From Tulasnella sp. 424 (Eukaryota > Basidiomycota > Agaricomycetes > Cantharellales > Tulasnellaceae), in the NCBI GenBank assembly GCA_019633425.1, contig WSUB01000287.1, positions 1 to 34,629 on the forward strand: a stretch of DNA of 34,629 bases, read 5' to 3'. This document shows positions 11,279 to 23,235 of this stretch, piece by piece; the first letter of the stretch is position 1, and every line of letters begins with the position of its first letter. The position numbers and the translations under genes were made by a program. The notes beneath the pieces are model-generated. The model saw nothing but the letters and a program-made list of their open reading frames with translations, did not search any database and had not been told where the DNA came from.

Positions 11279-12142
11279 GTAGTATACTTCCTTATCCCTG
11301 TCGTTATTCGCTTCGGGGGTTTTTCCGACGTCGTCTTCCTCTAGCTCCGCGGGTACGTCGGAGACGGATATACTTAAGGATGGGGGATTAGAACGAAAAG
11401 GTTGTTCAAGCACGTGGTGTCATTGCCTCCAGGGGGGAGGGGGTGGTTTCCCTGGCGGGGGGGGAGGAAGGAAACGGACAATAGGAATGAATTGATTCGC
11501 CAAAACGTTCTCTTACCTGGCACCATGCTGTTCGTGATGACATCAAAGATACGAATAGAGTCGAACATGATACATAGATTGTGCACGCGGGTGCGGAGCG
11601 CGCTGAGAATAACATCGTGTCGAAATTCAGCTGAGATTGCCTAACTCCTAGTGAGAATATATTAATAGCTCAACTCTGGAGAGATATCAACCAGATCAGA
11701 TATCGTTTCTAAGCCCTCCGACTATCTTATTAGACAGTATGCTTAAGAGCTGAAGAGTTTGCTCTGCAAGGATTCCGCCTGCATACATGTGACGACTCAG
11801 GACCACAGCAGGGTCTTCCTCATAGAACAACTGCTCAGGCATCTTCCCGATCCCGGCGACACGTTGATTCTCTCCTTTATTAGTTGGCTTGCTAAATCAG
11901 CAAACCTTTCGGCGAATGGAGTTCCCAAATAAGAATTATTGGTTGCCTTGGGAGTGTGTGGCTTGGATACCAATCATGCCATGCTGCAACCTCGTGGCGG
12001 TCCCGCGAACGTAACCTTGGCAAACCACCTACCATCGCTTCGCATTACTTCCGCTTGGCAGCTTTGTTGCTCCTTGTTAAATGTTCGTCCAGTGGATCCA
12101 GTAACCTGTACCAGTTCTAAAACAAATTCCTACAGAAGCTAA
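11279..12142. other. Region between pseudogene B and kelch-kinase copy 2
   Basis: Bases 11300-11640 match the tail after pseudogene A. About 11505-11600 on the minus strand reads HNLCIMFDSIRIFDVITNSM, a further copy of the unknown remnant. 11645-11940 is unique with nothing recognised. 11945-12142 is the conserved 5' flank of the kelch-kinase genes. Confidence 0.5.
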
Positions 12143-15100
12143 ATGTTCGACCGCCTTCGGGGACGGCTGAAAACGCTCAACTTGGGTCTCCCCTATCAAA
12201 AAAGATCACTGTCGGCCTCAGGAATCATTGATCGTCGGACACAACCTGAAAACGTCGAGGCCACCCGCTTTACGCCTCTTGCTGATCAGCCGCATCGTAA
12301 AGTATCGCCATCTCACCCCAGTCGTAAGGGTAGTCCAGAGACCCCAGAAATTGAAGATACGACCGGAACCCTCACGACCCATACCCACGTGGACCGCAAG
12401 CTCGGTTCACCTGTCCCGACGATCGACAAGGCTACAGCCCCCCAGGAAATATATACTTCAGGGGGTTTTGACGCTGTAAGCGCCATTAATCAGGATGTTC
12501 AGGTTCTCGTAAATCTGGTTCTGATATTCGATCTTAGACTTCAGGAAATACTACCGCGAGTAATGGAGCCATAGCCGACGGCACCACGAATATTCTCACA
12601 GCTAAAGGTCCCAGAAAGCCAGAGGTCAACCCCGAGGTGCTGCGTGCCCTGACATGGACGGAGCATGACCTGAGAGAATCCTTTACGTCTGACTTCGGGG
12701 GCGATCCTAACTACCGCTGCCTTGTCCGCGTTGAACAATCTTGTACCGCTATCCCGAATTCTGACGGGGAGTTCATCATTTTTGGCGGTATGTTCATAGG
12801 GGAAAGTTCTAACTCCTGGACGAACCATCTTTCCCTTCTGTCAACAACGGATATGTCGCTCACCAGGCTGGAGACAAATGGTATAAAACCTTTGGGGAGA
12901 ACGGCTCATGGAGCAGTCATTGTTGGACGCGTTCTTGTGGTATTTGGTGGCCACGAATCTGATAGCCATTTGCACTTTCTAAACCTTGGTAAGTGTTTTC
13001 TGGGCGAAATCCTTTCCTCCTACATATGATTTTCTTTCTGCAGACACTCACGAATGGTCGAAGCTCAGACCACGAGCACCCTACCCTGGTCCTCGCTATG
13101 GACATTCATTTATCCTCGTGGATGACACGATTTGGCTTTTCGGTGGCCGAGGATGGCCCGAGCCTGCAACGGATGATATGTGGTGCATCAAGTTCGGAAG
13201 TGGTGGGCTTTGGGTATTACGAAAAGCTGGGACCAGCTCCAATGCATTTCCCCGATAGATGACATTGAATACGTTCAGTGGAGACAAATACCTAAGAAAG
13301 AACCCTGGCCGGGGGCTCTGTCATATCACTCTACCGTTTACTATAGCGGATCTCTGTACCTGTGAGTGCTGAATGATTTTGACTACATCTCTTGTTAAAG
13401 AATATCCAGTTTCGCGGGTCAAAGTAGTGATCATAAAGGAGCGCGGCTATACCACAATGATCTCTGGAAATTCGAGATCCGGGCCGAAACTTGGACTAAA
13501 ATAACATGCCACGGTCAGCTTCCAGAACCGCGATCAGGTCCAGGTGCAGCGGTTATTGGAGATAACATGATTACATTTGGTGGTGGGACCGTAGTCGGCA
13601 AGGGCGAGCATAAGCCAACCGACCACGTGTACGTTTTCAATTTCCAGGGTATCTCGTCATGTTTCCTGCCCCTAGATTTGCAGATACTGAAGATATCTTC
13701 ATGTTTAGATCAGACGTGGCGGGGCGTAGCGCTATTTGGTCAATGCCCGCTTCGTACCCAAGGCGGGATCTTTTTGGCACTTGGGTCACGACTCGTTGCC
13801 ATGGCAGGACATGGGGAAAAGAAATTGAGCATTTGGATAGCAGAGACGCGAGCGGGTACGTGATCGTCGTGATAGGTCAGCGAACTAACTCGGCGAATAA
13901 TTGCATTTCCGTCGTCGCGGCAGCCGGCTCCGCGCGAGATAGTCTCGCTAAACTACAGTTCACTACCGAATCCAACCAACTCAAATTCACAACCGAAGTG
14001 GTGGACTTGAGTCGGTTTGTCCGAAAACAGGGAGATGCTGCACACTCTTTGGCTGGATTCAGCGACGTTTGGAAAGGAGAGATGACCGAAACAGGGAAGC
14101 CTGTAAGCTCTTCGCTCCTACTCTAGGAGCCTCTTGACCTAATAGTTGTTGTACCCTACCTCTCTTTAAGATTGCCATTAAAGTACTTCGAGTTGCGAGC
14201 ACCGATAATCCAGATGATCCGCAACCGGGTCGTCTTCGTGTGGTGTGTTTCACCTACGCTGTTTTCGTTCCCTACGGCATCTAATCTGAAGACAAACAGC
14301 GGTTCGATAGGGAGCTTACTATCTGGATGGAGTGCCAGCATCCTCGTGTTCTCGAGCTCCTAGGCTATGCCTATATTGAAGGGATTCCATGCCTTATTAG
14401 TCCTTGGTACGGCGGCTGGGTTGATGTGCTTTCGACCGACCCTAGCACTGATAACAATGAATAAGGTGTTCCAATGGCAACATTATGGAGTACCTCGCCA
14501 AGAATCCGAATGCTGGCAACAAACGACTGGTGAGCTTTCCTGACACTTAATATTGAAGCCAGGAAGCCGAAGTCCATCCTTCTCTCAGATAGCTCAGATA
14601 GCGGAAGGTCTCGTCTATCTCCACGGTCGTGAACCGTCGGTCGTTCACTCGGATATCAAACCTGTGAGACATCGCGCCACGTCAGACAGCAATCTGAGCT
14701 GACCCATGCTTTTATATCTCAGGGAAACGTTCTCGTGAGTGATGAAGGAAATGCCAAGATATGCGATTTTGGAATCAGCAGTACGTAATTTACGTCGGAC
14801 TTGTAACACGAGGCACCCAGGACCCATCTGACGGGTGCTCTTAGAACTTGTGCAGGAGAACCCATCTGGATTCACTACAACCGTGTCCGTGAAGGCAACG
14901 CTGAGGTACTCTTCCCGAGAAATGCTTGATCAAGACGGGAAGAGCACGACAGCTTCTGACGTTTGGGCATTCGGAATGTTGATGTTGCGTACGTCGCCCC
15001 ATCTATTTTCTCAGGTCTCCGGTCTCATAAAGCTGATCAATCCCACATTTCGCTTCGTCCGTAGATGTCCTGACAGAAAAAATGCCATTCATCACAGTTT

Positions 15101-15340
15101 TGTCGGACGTGAAGGTCATCTTGGCCATAATGAACCGTGAGAAACCTCTACCGAAAGACTACCCCGAGCTCCCCGCCGCGGATCCACTATGGGACGTAAT
15201 GAGAGAATGTTGGGATGATGATCCAATCAAGAGGCCGGGAATGGTTGATGTATTCGATAAGGTATGCCGTTATTACCCTCTTTACACTCCTCGCAGTACT
15301 CCCTGATGCTCTTCTTGTTTAGCTTCAGAGATGCGCCTAA
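12143..15340 (+). CDS. Kelch-repeat/TKL-like protein kinase, copy 2
   Basis: Predicted 781-aa paralogue with the same 15-exon layout: 12143-12475, 12538-12988, 13044-13202, 13259-13361, 13410-13648, 13709-13855, 13924-14102, 14171-14242, 14300-14406, 14466-14529, 14589-14663, 14723-14780, 14845-14988, 15065-15261, 15323-15340. Every phase matches copies 1 and 3. The ATG follows an in-frame TAA. Kelch propeller about 178-477; two Gly-Gly pairs have become Ala-Gly (blades 4 and 6). Kinase: K541, HSD 638-640, N645, DFG 658-660. The APE-like motif reads SRE, not SPE. Intron 3 uses a GTGGGC donor where the others have GTAAG. The last exon ends at TAA after five codons, because a glutamine codon kept in copy 1 is mutated, so about six C-terminal residues are lost. 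All other catalytic residues are present, so activity is plausible. Closest to copy 3 by sequence. Confidence 0.85.
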
Positions 15341-16517
15341 AACCAAGACGACGAGTGACTCGACCAGATGATTAAACCAAGTTACGCCCATGTAAATAAA
15401 GACATGTTCTCTGTACCTTTGTTTGAGATTGAATATAAGTCTCGGCGATGCCAAGTTCTTCCTGGGTTCTGGAGGGCTTCGACCGATCCTCCGCTTTGAT
15501 GGATCCTGGTTCACGCTCTCGTTCCTCCAGGATCGCGAACTTTCTCTCGTGCGGCTTTCTTTTGCATAAATGCAGGTCTACGGCACTTCAAATAATGAGA
15601 CTAGCACCTCGAGGGTTGGTGTTCAAGTGAAGATCTCAGCCGGCGTCGTTTATGCCAACCTAGCTCAAAACACGCCCCACAAATACCACTCTTCGCGCAA
15701 GGTTCTTCAAGTTCTCAATACGAACGGAAGGTACAAAGAGCTGTATGACTATCGCTACAGCCTTAAAGCACAACAACCCGTAGTGTACTTCACATTCATT
15801 CCGTACTCACACATCGACTAGGCTAAAGCGTCTTACCTCTCCGCCTCGGAGAAAATCTCGCAAGTAATACTTCCTCTTTCCTGAGGTATGGCACCTCGAT
15901 ACCTCGGAGAACGCGATACAATGTGGAGTGTAACAGTTGCTGAACGAGTTGGGCGGGGAAGAAGGTTCCGAAGAGGATTGCGAAGTCTTGGGGGTGTGGT
16001 GTGAGACCCGAACTTGGGAGATCGTTGATGAGAATGAACTTCGCCCCAGAGAGCAGCTCGTACCGAATATTTGGGAATGGTGATGTCGCTGTCGACGCTC
16101 ACTGTTGGTGAAAAGTCGCCGTAGTGCGGAGGACGGGGCTAGCAGGCCACGACGCGTGCGGAAGAGTGATCATTTCGCCAAAAAAGGTCCTCTCGTACAA
16201 CATGCTGTTCGTGATAACATCGAAGATATGAATACAGTCGACGATGATGCGTAGATTGTGGAGGGTGCGGAGAACCCCGAGAATGACATGCCATGCTGAG
16301 ATTGCCTGACTCCGGCTCGGGGGTTACCGAAATTGGAAGGGTGGCATTCGGCGACCCCCGACTTACGTATCGTGCGACGTACTACGAGAATAAAGTAGGC
16401 CTACGCATATAGTTCTCCGACCGGGGGCCCACATCGTCATACGCGGAGAGGATCGCGTTTCGGGGCTGGTTAGAAAAGGAAACTCAGGGACTACAGAGTC
16501 GTGGTCTATATGTCATC
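15341..16517. other. Tail region after kelch-kinase copy 2
   Basis: Shared 3' flank to about 15820, then the minus-strand fragment 15823-16098, which the other units lack, then the shared minus-strand remnant and the left edge of module C. No intact gene. Confidence 0.5.
15823..16098 (-). pseudogene. Possible C-terminal coding fragment of an unknown minus-strand gene
   Basis: Open for 91 codons without an ATG, ending TAG. It has a protein-like pattern of hydrophobic and charged residues: RYELLSGAKFILINDLPSSG, then DFAILFGTFFPAQLVQQLLH, then IEVPYLRKEEVLLARFSP. A second frame on the same strand is also open (to 15833), so the choice rests on composition. Just upstream on this strand, about 16130-16290, is a stretch reading VLRTLHNLRIIVDCIHIFDV that recurs after every kinase copy. 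Probably a relic of a minus-strand gene that alternated with the kinase genes. Family unknown. Confidence 0.3.
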
Positions 16518-17391
16518 AGACGTCAATCGAAGGCTTGGGACAATCGTCATTACCCCTGGGCACGCGAGTTCCGGACCACATGAAGCGTTGACGGTAAATA
16601 AAGGAATCGCCATATAAGGAAATTCAGGGTGCATTGGCGTTCCTGGCACGCCGCCAACGTCTGCAGCTGACAACCCCCAAAACAGATAGAAGGACTAATA
16701 CTGGGTGAGCCCCGCACTTAGCTCTCCTATCTCCCACACTTGTCGTGAATGGTTTCCATATTAACCTTGGTCTTGGGGGCTGATCGTCATCGGTCTGCTA
16801 CGAAGGATGCTGGGGTGTGAAAGATGCACCGGCTTTTCAACGGTCAGCTATGAGAAGTCGGCCCTGGTGCTTTGCAAACAGAAGACCGTGAGTTGTTCGA
16901 TCGAGGAATCTGTGGGACCTTTTTTTGTTATAATGAATTCGCCCGATGCGAGATTGACGCGACGATCGACAATGAAAAGACAAAGGAATCGAGTGATCAA
17001 AGGGGAGGCTGGGAATGAGAGGATTTTGTTAGAAGGGGTTGTTCTTTATTGTGGTCAACCGTCACTGCCCGCTTATGCCGCCCCGCCCCGGCTGGTACCT
17101 CGTGGGGTCTATACTAAGCACTGCAATCCTGATTTCCATTTCTGGTGCTGGTTCGTCATTCAGAGCCGTCGAGGGTTGAGGACAGTTGATGCTGAGGGCA
17201 CTGCCCCTTATGGTGGCGGCGGAGTTTGAATGGAGACCGCAGATCACCGAGCACGCTATTTCGACTCTTTTAGCTCCCAAGTACTCGCATCCGCTGCTAT
17301 CTCAGGTTGTCTGGTACCAGAATCCTAGCAGACATTCTTAAACCCCTAATCCTAGCGGACATTCTTAACTCCCTTTGCAAGACAAGGTTAC
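16518..17391. repeat. Tandem spacer module, copy C
   Basis: Third copy, about 9.0 kb after copy B, the longer step being partly due to the 670-bp element. Homology stops near 17391, just before the position where the bZIP-like exon starts in A and B. So this unit has lost the chimeric kinase gene altogether. Confidence 0.8.
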
Positions 17392-18061
17392 CCGGGGCCG
17401 GGTCCCCGGTCCCGGGCACGACATTGGAATTGCTTTTCACAAAATCGCTTCAAGACAAAAATGAGACGACTGGACGTATGTTTCCACGCATCATGGCCGG
17501 CCTCTCCGCGCATCTTTCGGAATTGCTTAGAGCCCCAGAGCGAAGCCACACCAACTCAAACTAAACCGTACACTGTCCACTTTCCCTGTTCTTTGTGGCG
17601 TTCTGCTCTATTGTAGTGTGATCATCACACCGAATCACAACCATTCTCAGGTCAAGTTGTAGGACGAAGCTCATGCGGTGCTGGACAAGGGTGAGGTTCT
17701 ACGCTATCCACGTGCAAACGGTTCATATTGCTTCTGAGGTAGAGTCGGCGTATGCGCCGCTACGGGATACAATATCGGGTGCATTGCACAGTCAGTTCTA
17801 GCCAGCATGGGATGTGATAGGATCGAGGTGGGGCTTAGGCGGGCTTGCACGAAACGCGGAATTGAAATTTAACCGCCCACGATCCGTCTACCGTACATGC
17901 CATGCTGCAATGTCGTGGTGGTTGCACGAACGTAACCACAAACCACCTACCACCTCTTCGCATTACTTCCGCTTGGGAGTTTTTGTTGCTGCCTGTTAAA
18001 TGTTCGTCCAATGGATCCAGTAACTTTTTCCAGTTCTAAAACGAATTCCTATAAAAGCGAA
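17392..18061. other. Region between module C and kelch-kinase copy 3
   Basis: 17392-17880 is unique to this unit and replaces the chimeric kinase of units A and B; nothing is recognised in it. 17880-18061 is the conserved 5' flank shared with copies 1 and 2 and includes an alternative ATG at 18011. Confidence 0.5.
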
Positions 18062-21000
18062 ATGTTCGACCGCCTTCGGGGACGGCTGAAAACGCTCAAC
18101 TTGGGTCTTCCCTATCAACAAAGATCACTGTCGGCCTCAAGGATCATTGATCGTCAGACAAGACCTGAAGACGTCGAGGTCGTCCGCTTTACACCCCTTG
18201 CTGATCAACCCAATCATGAAGTATCGCCATTTCACCCCAGTCGTGGGGGTGGTCCAGAGACCCCGGTTGAAGATACGACTGGAAGCCTCACGACCCACAG
18301 TCACGTGGACCGCAAGTTCGGTTCACCTGTCCCGACGATCAACAAGACTACAGCTCCCAAAGAAATATATTCTTCAGGTGATTTCAAAGCTGTAAGCACT
18401 AGGAATGAGGATGTTCTCGAAAATCTTGTTCTGATTCCTAATCTCAGGCTCCAGAAAACACATTTCACTCGACAGCCACTAATGGAGCCATAGCCGAGGG
18501 CACCACTAATATCCTGGTAGCTGAAGGTCCAAAAAGGCCGGAGGTTGGCACTGATGTGCCTTATGCTCTGACCTGGACGGAACATAATCTGGAGCTCAAA
18601 AACCCCCCTCCCCGTGGCTACCACCACCTGGGCCATGTAACCCATGGCGTCTTTCCCCGCCGGGAACACTCTTGTACGGCTATCCCGAAGTCTGACGGGG
18701 AGTTCATCATTTTTGGCGGTATAGTTCATGCCAGAGATGAAGACATCTGGACAAACGATATTTTTCTCCTGTCAACAACGGATATGTCCATCACCAGCCT
18801 GGAAACAAAGGGTGTAAAACCTGGGATTAGAACGGCTCATGGAGCAGTCATTGCTGGACGTGTTCTCGTGGTGTTTGGTGGCCAAACAGATGATAGCCAT
18901 TTGCACTTTCTAAACCTTGGTAAGTGTTTTCAGGGCGAAATCCTTTCCTCCTACAGATGATTTGTTTTCTGCAGATACCCGCGAATGGTCGAAGCTCAGA
19001 CCACCAGCGCCGTACCCTGGTCCTCGTTATGGACATTCATTTATCCTCGTGGATAACACGGTTTGGCTTTTCGGTGGCCGACTAGACCGTGGAATGGATG
19101 ATATGTGGTGCATCAAGTTCGGAAGTGGTAAGCTTTGGGTATTACGAAAAGCCAGGTCCGGCTCCAATGCATTTCCCCGACAGATGACATTGGATACGTT
19201 CAGTGGAGACAGATACCTAAGAAAGAACCCTGGCCAAAGGCTCTGTCATATCACTCTACCGTGCACTATGGCGGATCACTGTACCTGTGAGTGCTGAATG
19301 ATTTTTACTGCATCTCTTACTAAAGTATATCCAGTTTCGCGGGCGAAAGTATGGATCATAAAGGAGCGTGGACAGTCCAGAATGATGTCTGGAAATTCGA
19401 TATCCGGGCAGAAACTTGGACTAAATTACCATGCCACGGTCTGCTTCCAGAGCCGCGATCAGGTACAGGCGCAACGGTTATTGGGGGTGGTATGGTTACA
19501 TTTGGTGGTTCCGATGGCAGGCAAGAGCGAACCGACCACGCGTACGTTTTCAATTTCCAGGGTATCTCGTCACGTTTCTTGCCCCTAGATTTGCGGATGT
19601 TGAAATGATCTTCACGTTCAGATCAGACGTGGCGGGGCTTGGGGCTATTTGGTGATGGCCCGCCTCCTATCAAAGGCGGGGTCCTTTTGACACTTGGGTC
19701 ACGACTTGTCGTCGTGGGAGGACATCCGGACAGCAGATTGTGCATTCCTATGGCAGAGACGCGAGCAGGTACGTGATCGTCGTGAATTGATAGGTCAGCT
19801 AACTAACTCAGTGAATAATTGCATCTCCGTCGTTGCGGCAATAGGCTCCGCACTAGCTACCCTCGCTAAACTACAGTTCACTACCGAAACCAACCAGCTC
19901 AAATTCACGCCCGAAGTGGTGGACTTGAGTCGTTTCGTGAGGAAGCAGGGAGATGCTGCGTACGCCTTGGCTGGGTTCAGCGACGTTTGGAAAGGAGAGA
20001 TGACCGAGACAGGGAAGCCTGTAAGCTCTTCTCTCTTACTTTAGGAGCCTCTTAACCTAACGGTTGTTGGATCCCGCCACTCTTTAAGATTGCTATTAAA
20101 GTACTCCGAGTGGCGAGCACCGGTAATTTAGATGATCCGCAATCAGGTCGTCTTCGGACGGTGTGTTTTAGCTTTGCTGTTTCGCTCCTTAAGACCTCTA
20201 ATTTGAGGACAAATAGCGGTTCGATAGGGAGCTTACCATCTGGATGGAATGCCAGCATCCTCGTGTCCTCGAGCTCCTAGGCTATGCCTATATTGAAGGC
20301 ATTCCATGTCTCATCAGTCCTTGGTACGGCGTCTCCAGTGATATGCGTTCTACCTACCTGGCACTGATACGAATGAATAAGGTGTTCCAACGGCCACATT
20401 TTGGACTACCTCGCCAAGAATCCGAATGCCGACCACAGACGACTGGTGAGCTTTCTGTCACTGAATCTGAAGCTAAGAAACCGAAGTCGGTCAATCCTTC
20501 AGATAACTCAGGTCGCGGAAGGACTCGTCTATCTCCATGGCCGTGAACCGCCGGTCGTTCACTCAGATATCAAACCTGTGAGACACCGCCCCACGTTGGA
20601 CAGCAATCCGAGCTAACTTTGGCTTTTGCATCTCAGGGAAATGTTATTGTGAGCGATGAAGGAAACGCTAAGATATGTGACTTCGGAATCAGCAGTAAGT
20701 AGTTTATGTCGGACCTATAACAGGAGGCGGCCCAGGCCCATCTGACGGGCGGACTTAGAACTCGTGCAAGAGAACCCATCTGGGTTCACTACAACCGTGT
20801 CCGTAAAGGCAACGCTGAGGTACTCTTCCCGAGAAATGCTTGATCAAGACGGGAAGAGTACGACAGCTAGTGACGTTTGGGCTTTTGGGATGCTGATCTT
20901 GCGTACGTCGCCCTATCTATTTTCTCTGATCTCCGTTCTCATTAATCCGACATTTCACTTCGTCCGTAGATGTCATGACAAACAAGGTGCCCTACATCAC

Positions 21001-21250
21001 AATATTGTCGGACGTGAAGGTCATTTTGGCTATAATGAACGGCGAGAAACCTCTACCGGAAGACTACCCCGAGCTCCCCGCCACGGACACATTGTGGGAC
21101 GTAATGAGAGAATGTTGGGACGGTGATCCAACAAAGAGGCCGAGAATGGTTGATGTATACAATAAGGTATGTCGTTAGATCTTTACTCACTCACACTCCT
21201 CTCAGTGTTCACTGACGCTCCTACGTGTCTAGTTTCGAAGCTACGCTTGA
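18062..21250 (+). CDS. Kelch-repeat/TKL-like protein kinase, copy 3
   Basis: Predicted 780-aa paralogue. Exons: 18062-18391, 18448-18919, 18975-19127, 19184-19286, 19335-19561, 19622-19768, 19845-20020, 20089-20160, 20217-20323, 20382-20445, 20503-20577, 20637-20694, 20759-20902, 20970-21166, 21233-21250. I chose the start homologous to copies 1 and 2. Here the TAA before it is GAA, so an upstream ATG at 18011 would add 17 residues (797 aa). Kelch blades about 184-477, with Gly-Gly in five and Ala-Gly in blade 4. Kinase: K540, alpha-C REL, HSD 637-639, N644, DFG 657-659, SRE in place of APE, DVWAFG. The final exon ends at a TGA at the same codon where copy 2 has TAA. No transmembrane segment or signal peptide is seen, so a cytosolic or nuclear location is inferred. 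Followed by a tail and an extra kinase fragment. Confidence 0.85.
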
Positions 21251-21665
21251 ACCCGAGCACGACGAGTAGCTGGCATGACGGTTGTTAAACCAAGTTGCGC
21301 CCATCTAAATAGCGACATGAACTCTTGCACTTTTGTTTGAGATTGAATTACGAGTCTCCATGATGCCAAGTTCTTCCTAGGTTCAAGACGGTTTCGACCG
21401 GTCCTCCGCTTCGATCGATCCTGGCTCGCGTTCTCGTTGTCGCGAGCTCTCTCTCACACAGTTTTCTTTCGCTTGAACACTGGTCCCTGGCACTTCAAAT
21501 AATCTTATGAGCCTAGCACCTCGAGGATTGATGTTCAAAGTGAAGATCTCATCCGGCGTCGCTTATGTATACGCTTGCTCAAAAAACGCCCCTTAAGTAC
21601 CTCTCTTCACACACGGTTCTTCAAGTTCTCAATACGGACGGAAGGTTCAAAGAAATGTATGACTA
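21251..21665. other. Tail after kelch-kinase copy 3
   Basis: Homologous to the tails at 15341-15750 and 6613-7080. It breaks off at about 21660 (TGTATGACTAT), where it joins the interior of a kinase exon 14. No gene. Confidence 0.6.
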
Positions 21666-21936
21666 TTCATCACATTTTTGTCGGACGTGAAAGTTATCTT
21701 GGCCATAATGAACGGCGAGAAACCTCTACCGGAAAACTACCCCGAGCTCCCCGCCGCGGATCCACTATGGGACGTAATGAGAGAATGTTGGGACGACGAT
21801 CCAGCCAAGAGGCCGGGAATGGTTGATGTATTTGATAAGGTATGCCATTAGTTCCCTCTTTACACTCCTCGCAGTACACCCTGATGCTCTTCTTGTTTAG
21901 CTTCAAAGATGCGCCCAAACCCAAGACGACGAGTAA
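21666..21936 (+). pseudogene. Orphan 3' end of a kelch-kinase gene
   Basis: Contains the last part of exon 14 (21666-21839, from LSDVKVILAIMNGEKPLPEN to VFDK), intron 21840-21900 and a complete exon 15 (21901-21936, ending CAQTQDDE then TAA). It starts abruptly inside what should be exon 14, joined to downstream tail sequence of copy 3 near 21660. It keeps the full-length C-terminus that copies 2 and 3 have lost, so it came from another, more ancestral copy. It has no start and is presumably untranslated. Confidence 0.75.
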
Positions 21937-22634
21937 CTCGACCAGATGGCTGAACCAAGTTGTGCACATGTAAATAAAGCCATGTACTCTGTACCTTTGT
22001 TTGAGATTGAATATAAGTCTCGGCGATGCCAAGTTCTTCCTGGGTTCTGGAGGGCTTCGACCGATGGTCCGCTTCGATGGATCGTGGCTCACGCTCTCGT
22101 TCCTCCAGGATCGCGAACTTTCTCTCGTCCGGCTTTCTTTTGCATAAAAACAGGTCTACGGCACTTTAAATAATCTTATGAGACGAGCACCTCGAGGGTT
22201 GGTGTTCAAAGTGCCAGTGAAGATCTCATCCGGCGTCGTGTATGACCCTGGGCTCGTGGGCCATGACCCTTGCGGAAGAGTGATCATTTCGCCAAAAAAG
22301 GTTCTCCCATCTGGTATCGTGCTGTTCGTGATAGTATCGCAGGCATGGATAGAGTCCACGATAATGCGTAGATTGTGGAGGGTGCGGAGAACGCCGAGAA
22401 AATGACATACCGCGCTGAGATTGCCCGACTCCTCGGGGGTTACCGAAATTGGATGGGTGACATTATATTCGGTGACTCCCGACTTCGGTATCGACGTACT
22501 ACGAGAATAAAGTAGGCCTCCGCATATAGTTCTCGGACCGGGGGCACCCATCGTCATACGCGGAGAGGATCGCGTTTCGGAGCTGGTTAGAAAAGGAAAC
22601 TCAGGGACTATAGAGTCATGGTCTATATGTCATC
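21937..22634. other. Second tail copy after the orphan kinase 3' end
   Basis: A second, more complete version of the shared 3' flank, again with the minus-strand remnant (22255-22410: LHNLRIIVDSIHACDTITNS). A 133-codon minus-strand frame (22156-22557) covers it, but its frame differs from that suggested by the other copies. No intact gene supported. Confidence 0.5.
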
Positions 22635-22865
22635 AGACGTCAATCGAAGGTTCGGGACAATCGTCATTACCCCTGGGCACGCGAGTTCCGGACCACATGA
22701 AGCGTTGACGGCGAATAAAGGAATCGCCATATAAGGAAACTCAGGGTGCATTGGCGCTACTGGCACGCTGCCAGCGTCTGCAGCTGACAACCCCGAAACA
22801 GATAGAACGACTGTCAGAATTACCAATACTGGGTGAGCCCCGCATTTAGCTCTCCTATCTCCCAC
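22623..22865 (-). pseudogene. Unidentified conserved coding-like fragment in spacer module D
   Basis: Counterpart of 7524-7757: same C-terminal stretch ending LRLTSDDI and stop, with a more hydrophobic upstream part (VLVILTVVLSVSGLSAADAG). No ATG start. Family not recognised. Confidence 0.35.
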
Positions 22866-23235
22866 ACTAGTCGTGAATGGTTTCCATGTTAACCTTGGTC
22901 TTGGGGGCTGATCGTCATCGGTCCGCTACGGAGGATGCCGGGTGTGTGAAAACTGCACCGGCTTTTCAGCTATGAGAAGTCGGCCCTGGTGCTTTGCAAA
23001 TAGAAGAGGGTGAGTGTCCGATCGAGGAATCTATGGGATATAATGAAAGCTGGGCGAGAGAACCCGATACGAGATTGACGCGACGATCGACAATGAACAG
23101 ACAAAGAATGGGAGGCTGAGATTGACCAATTGGGCTGGGAAGGAAAGAGAGGATTTTGTTAGAAGGGGTTGTTCTTTGTTGTGGTCAGTGTCCGCTTCCC
23201 CCCGCCCCCAGCTTCTCCTCTACCGCGGTACCTCC
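22635..23235. repeat. Tandem spacer module, copy D (truncated), right edge of the array
   Basis: Fourth copy, about 6.1 kb after copy C. Homology to copy B ends sharply at the GGTACCTCC around 23227-23235, after which the sequence is unique and leads to the forkhead gene. This is the array boundary. Confidence 0.8.
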
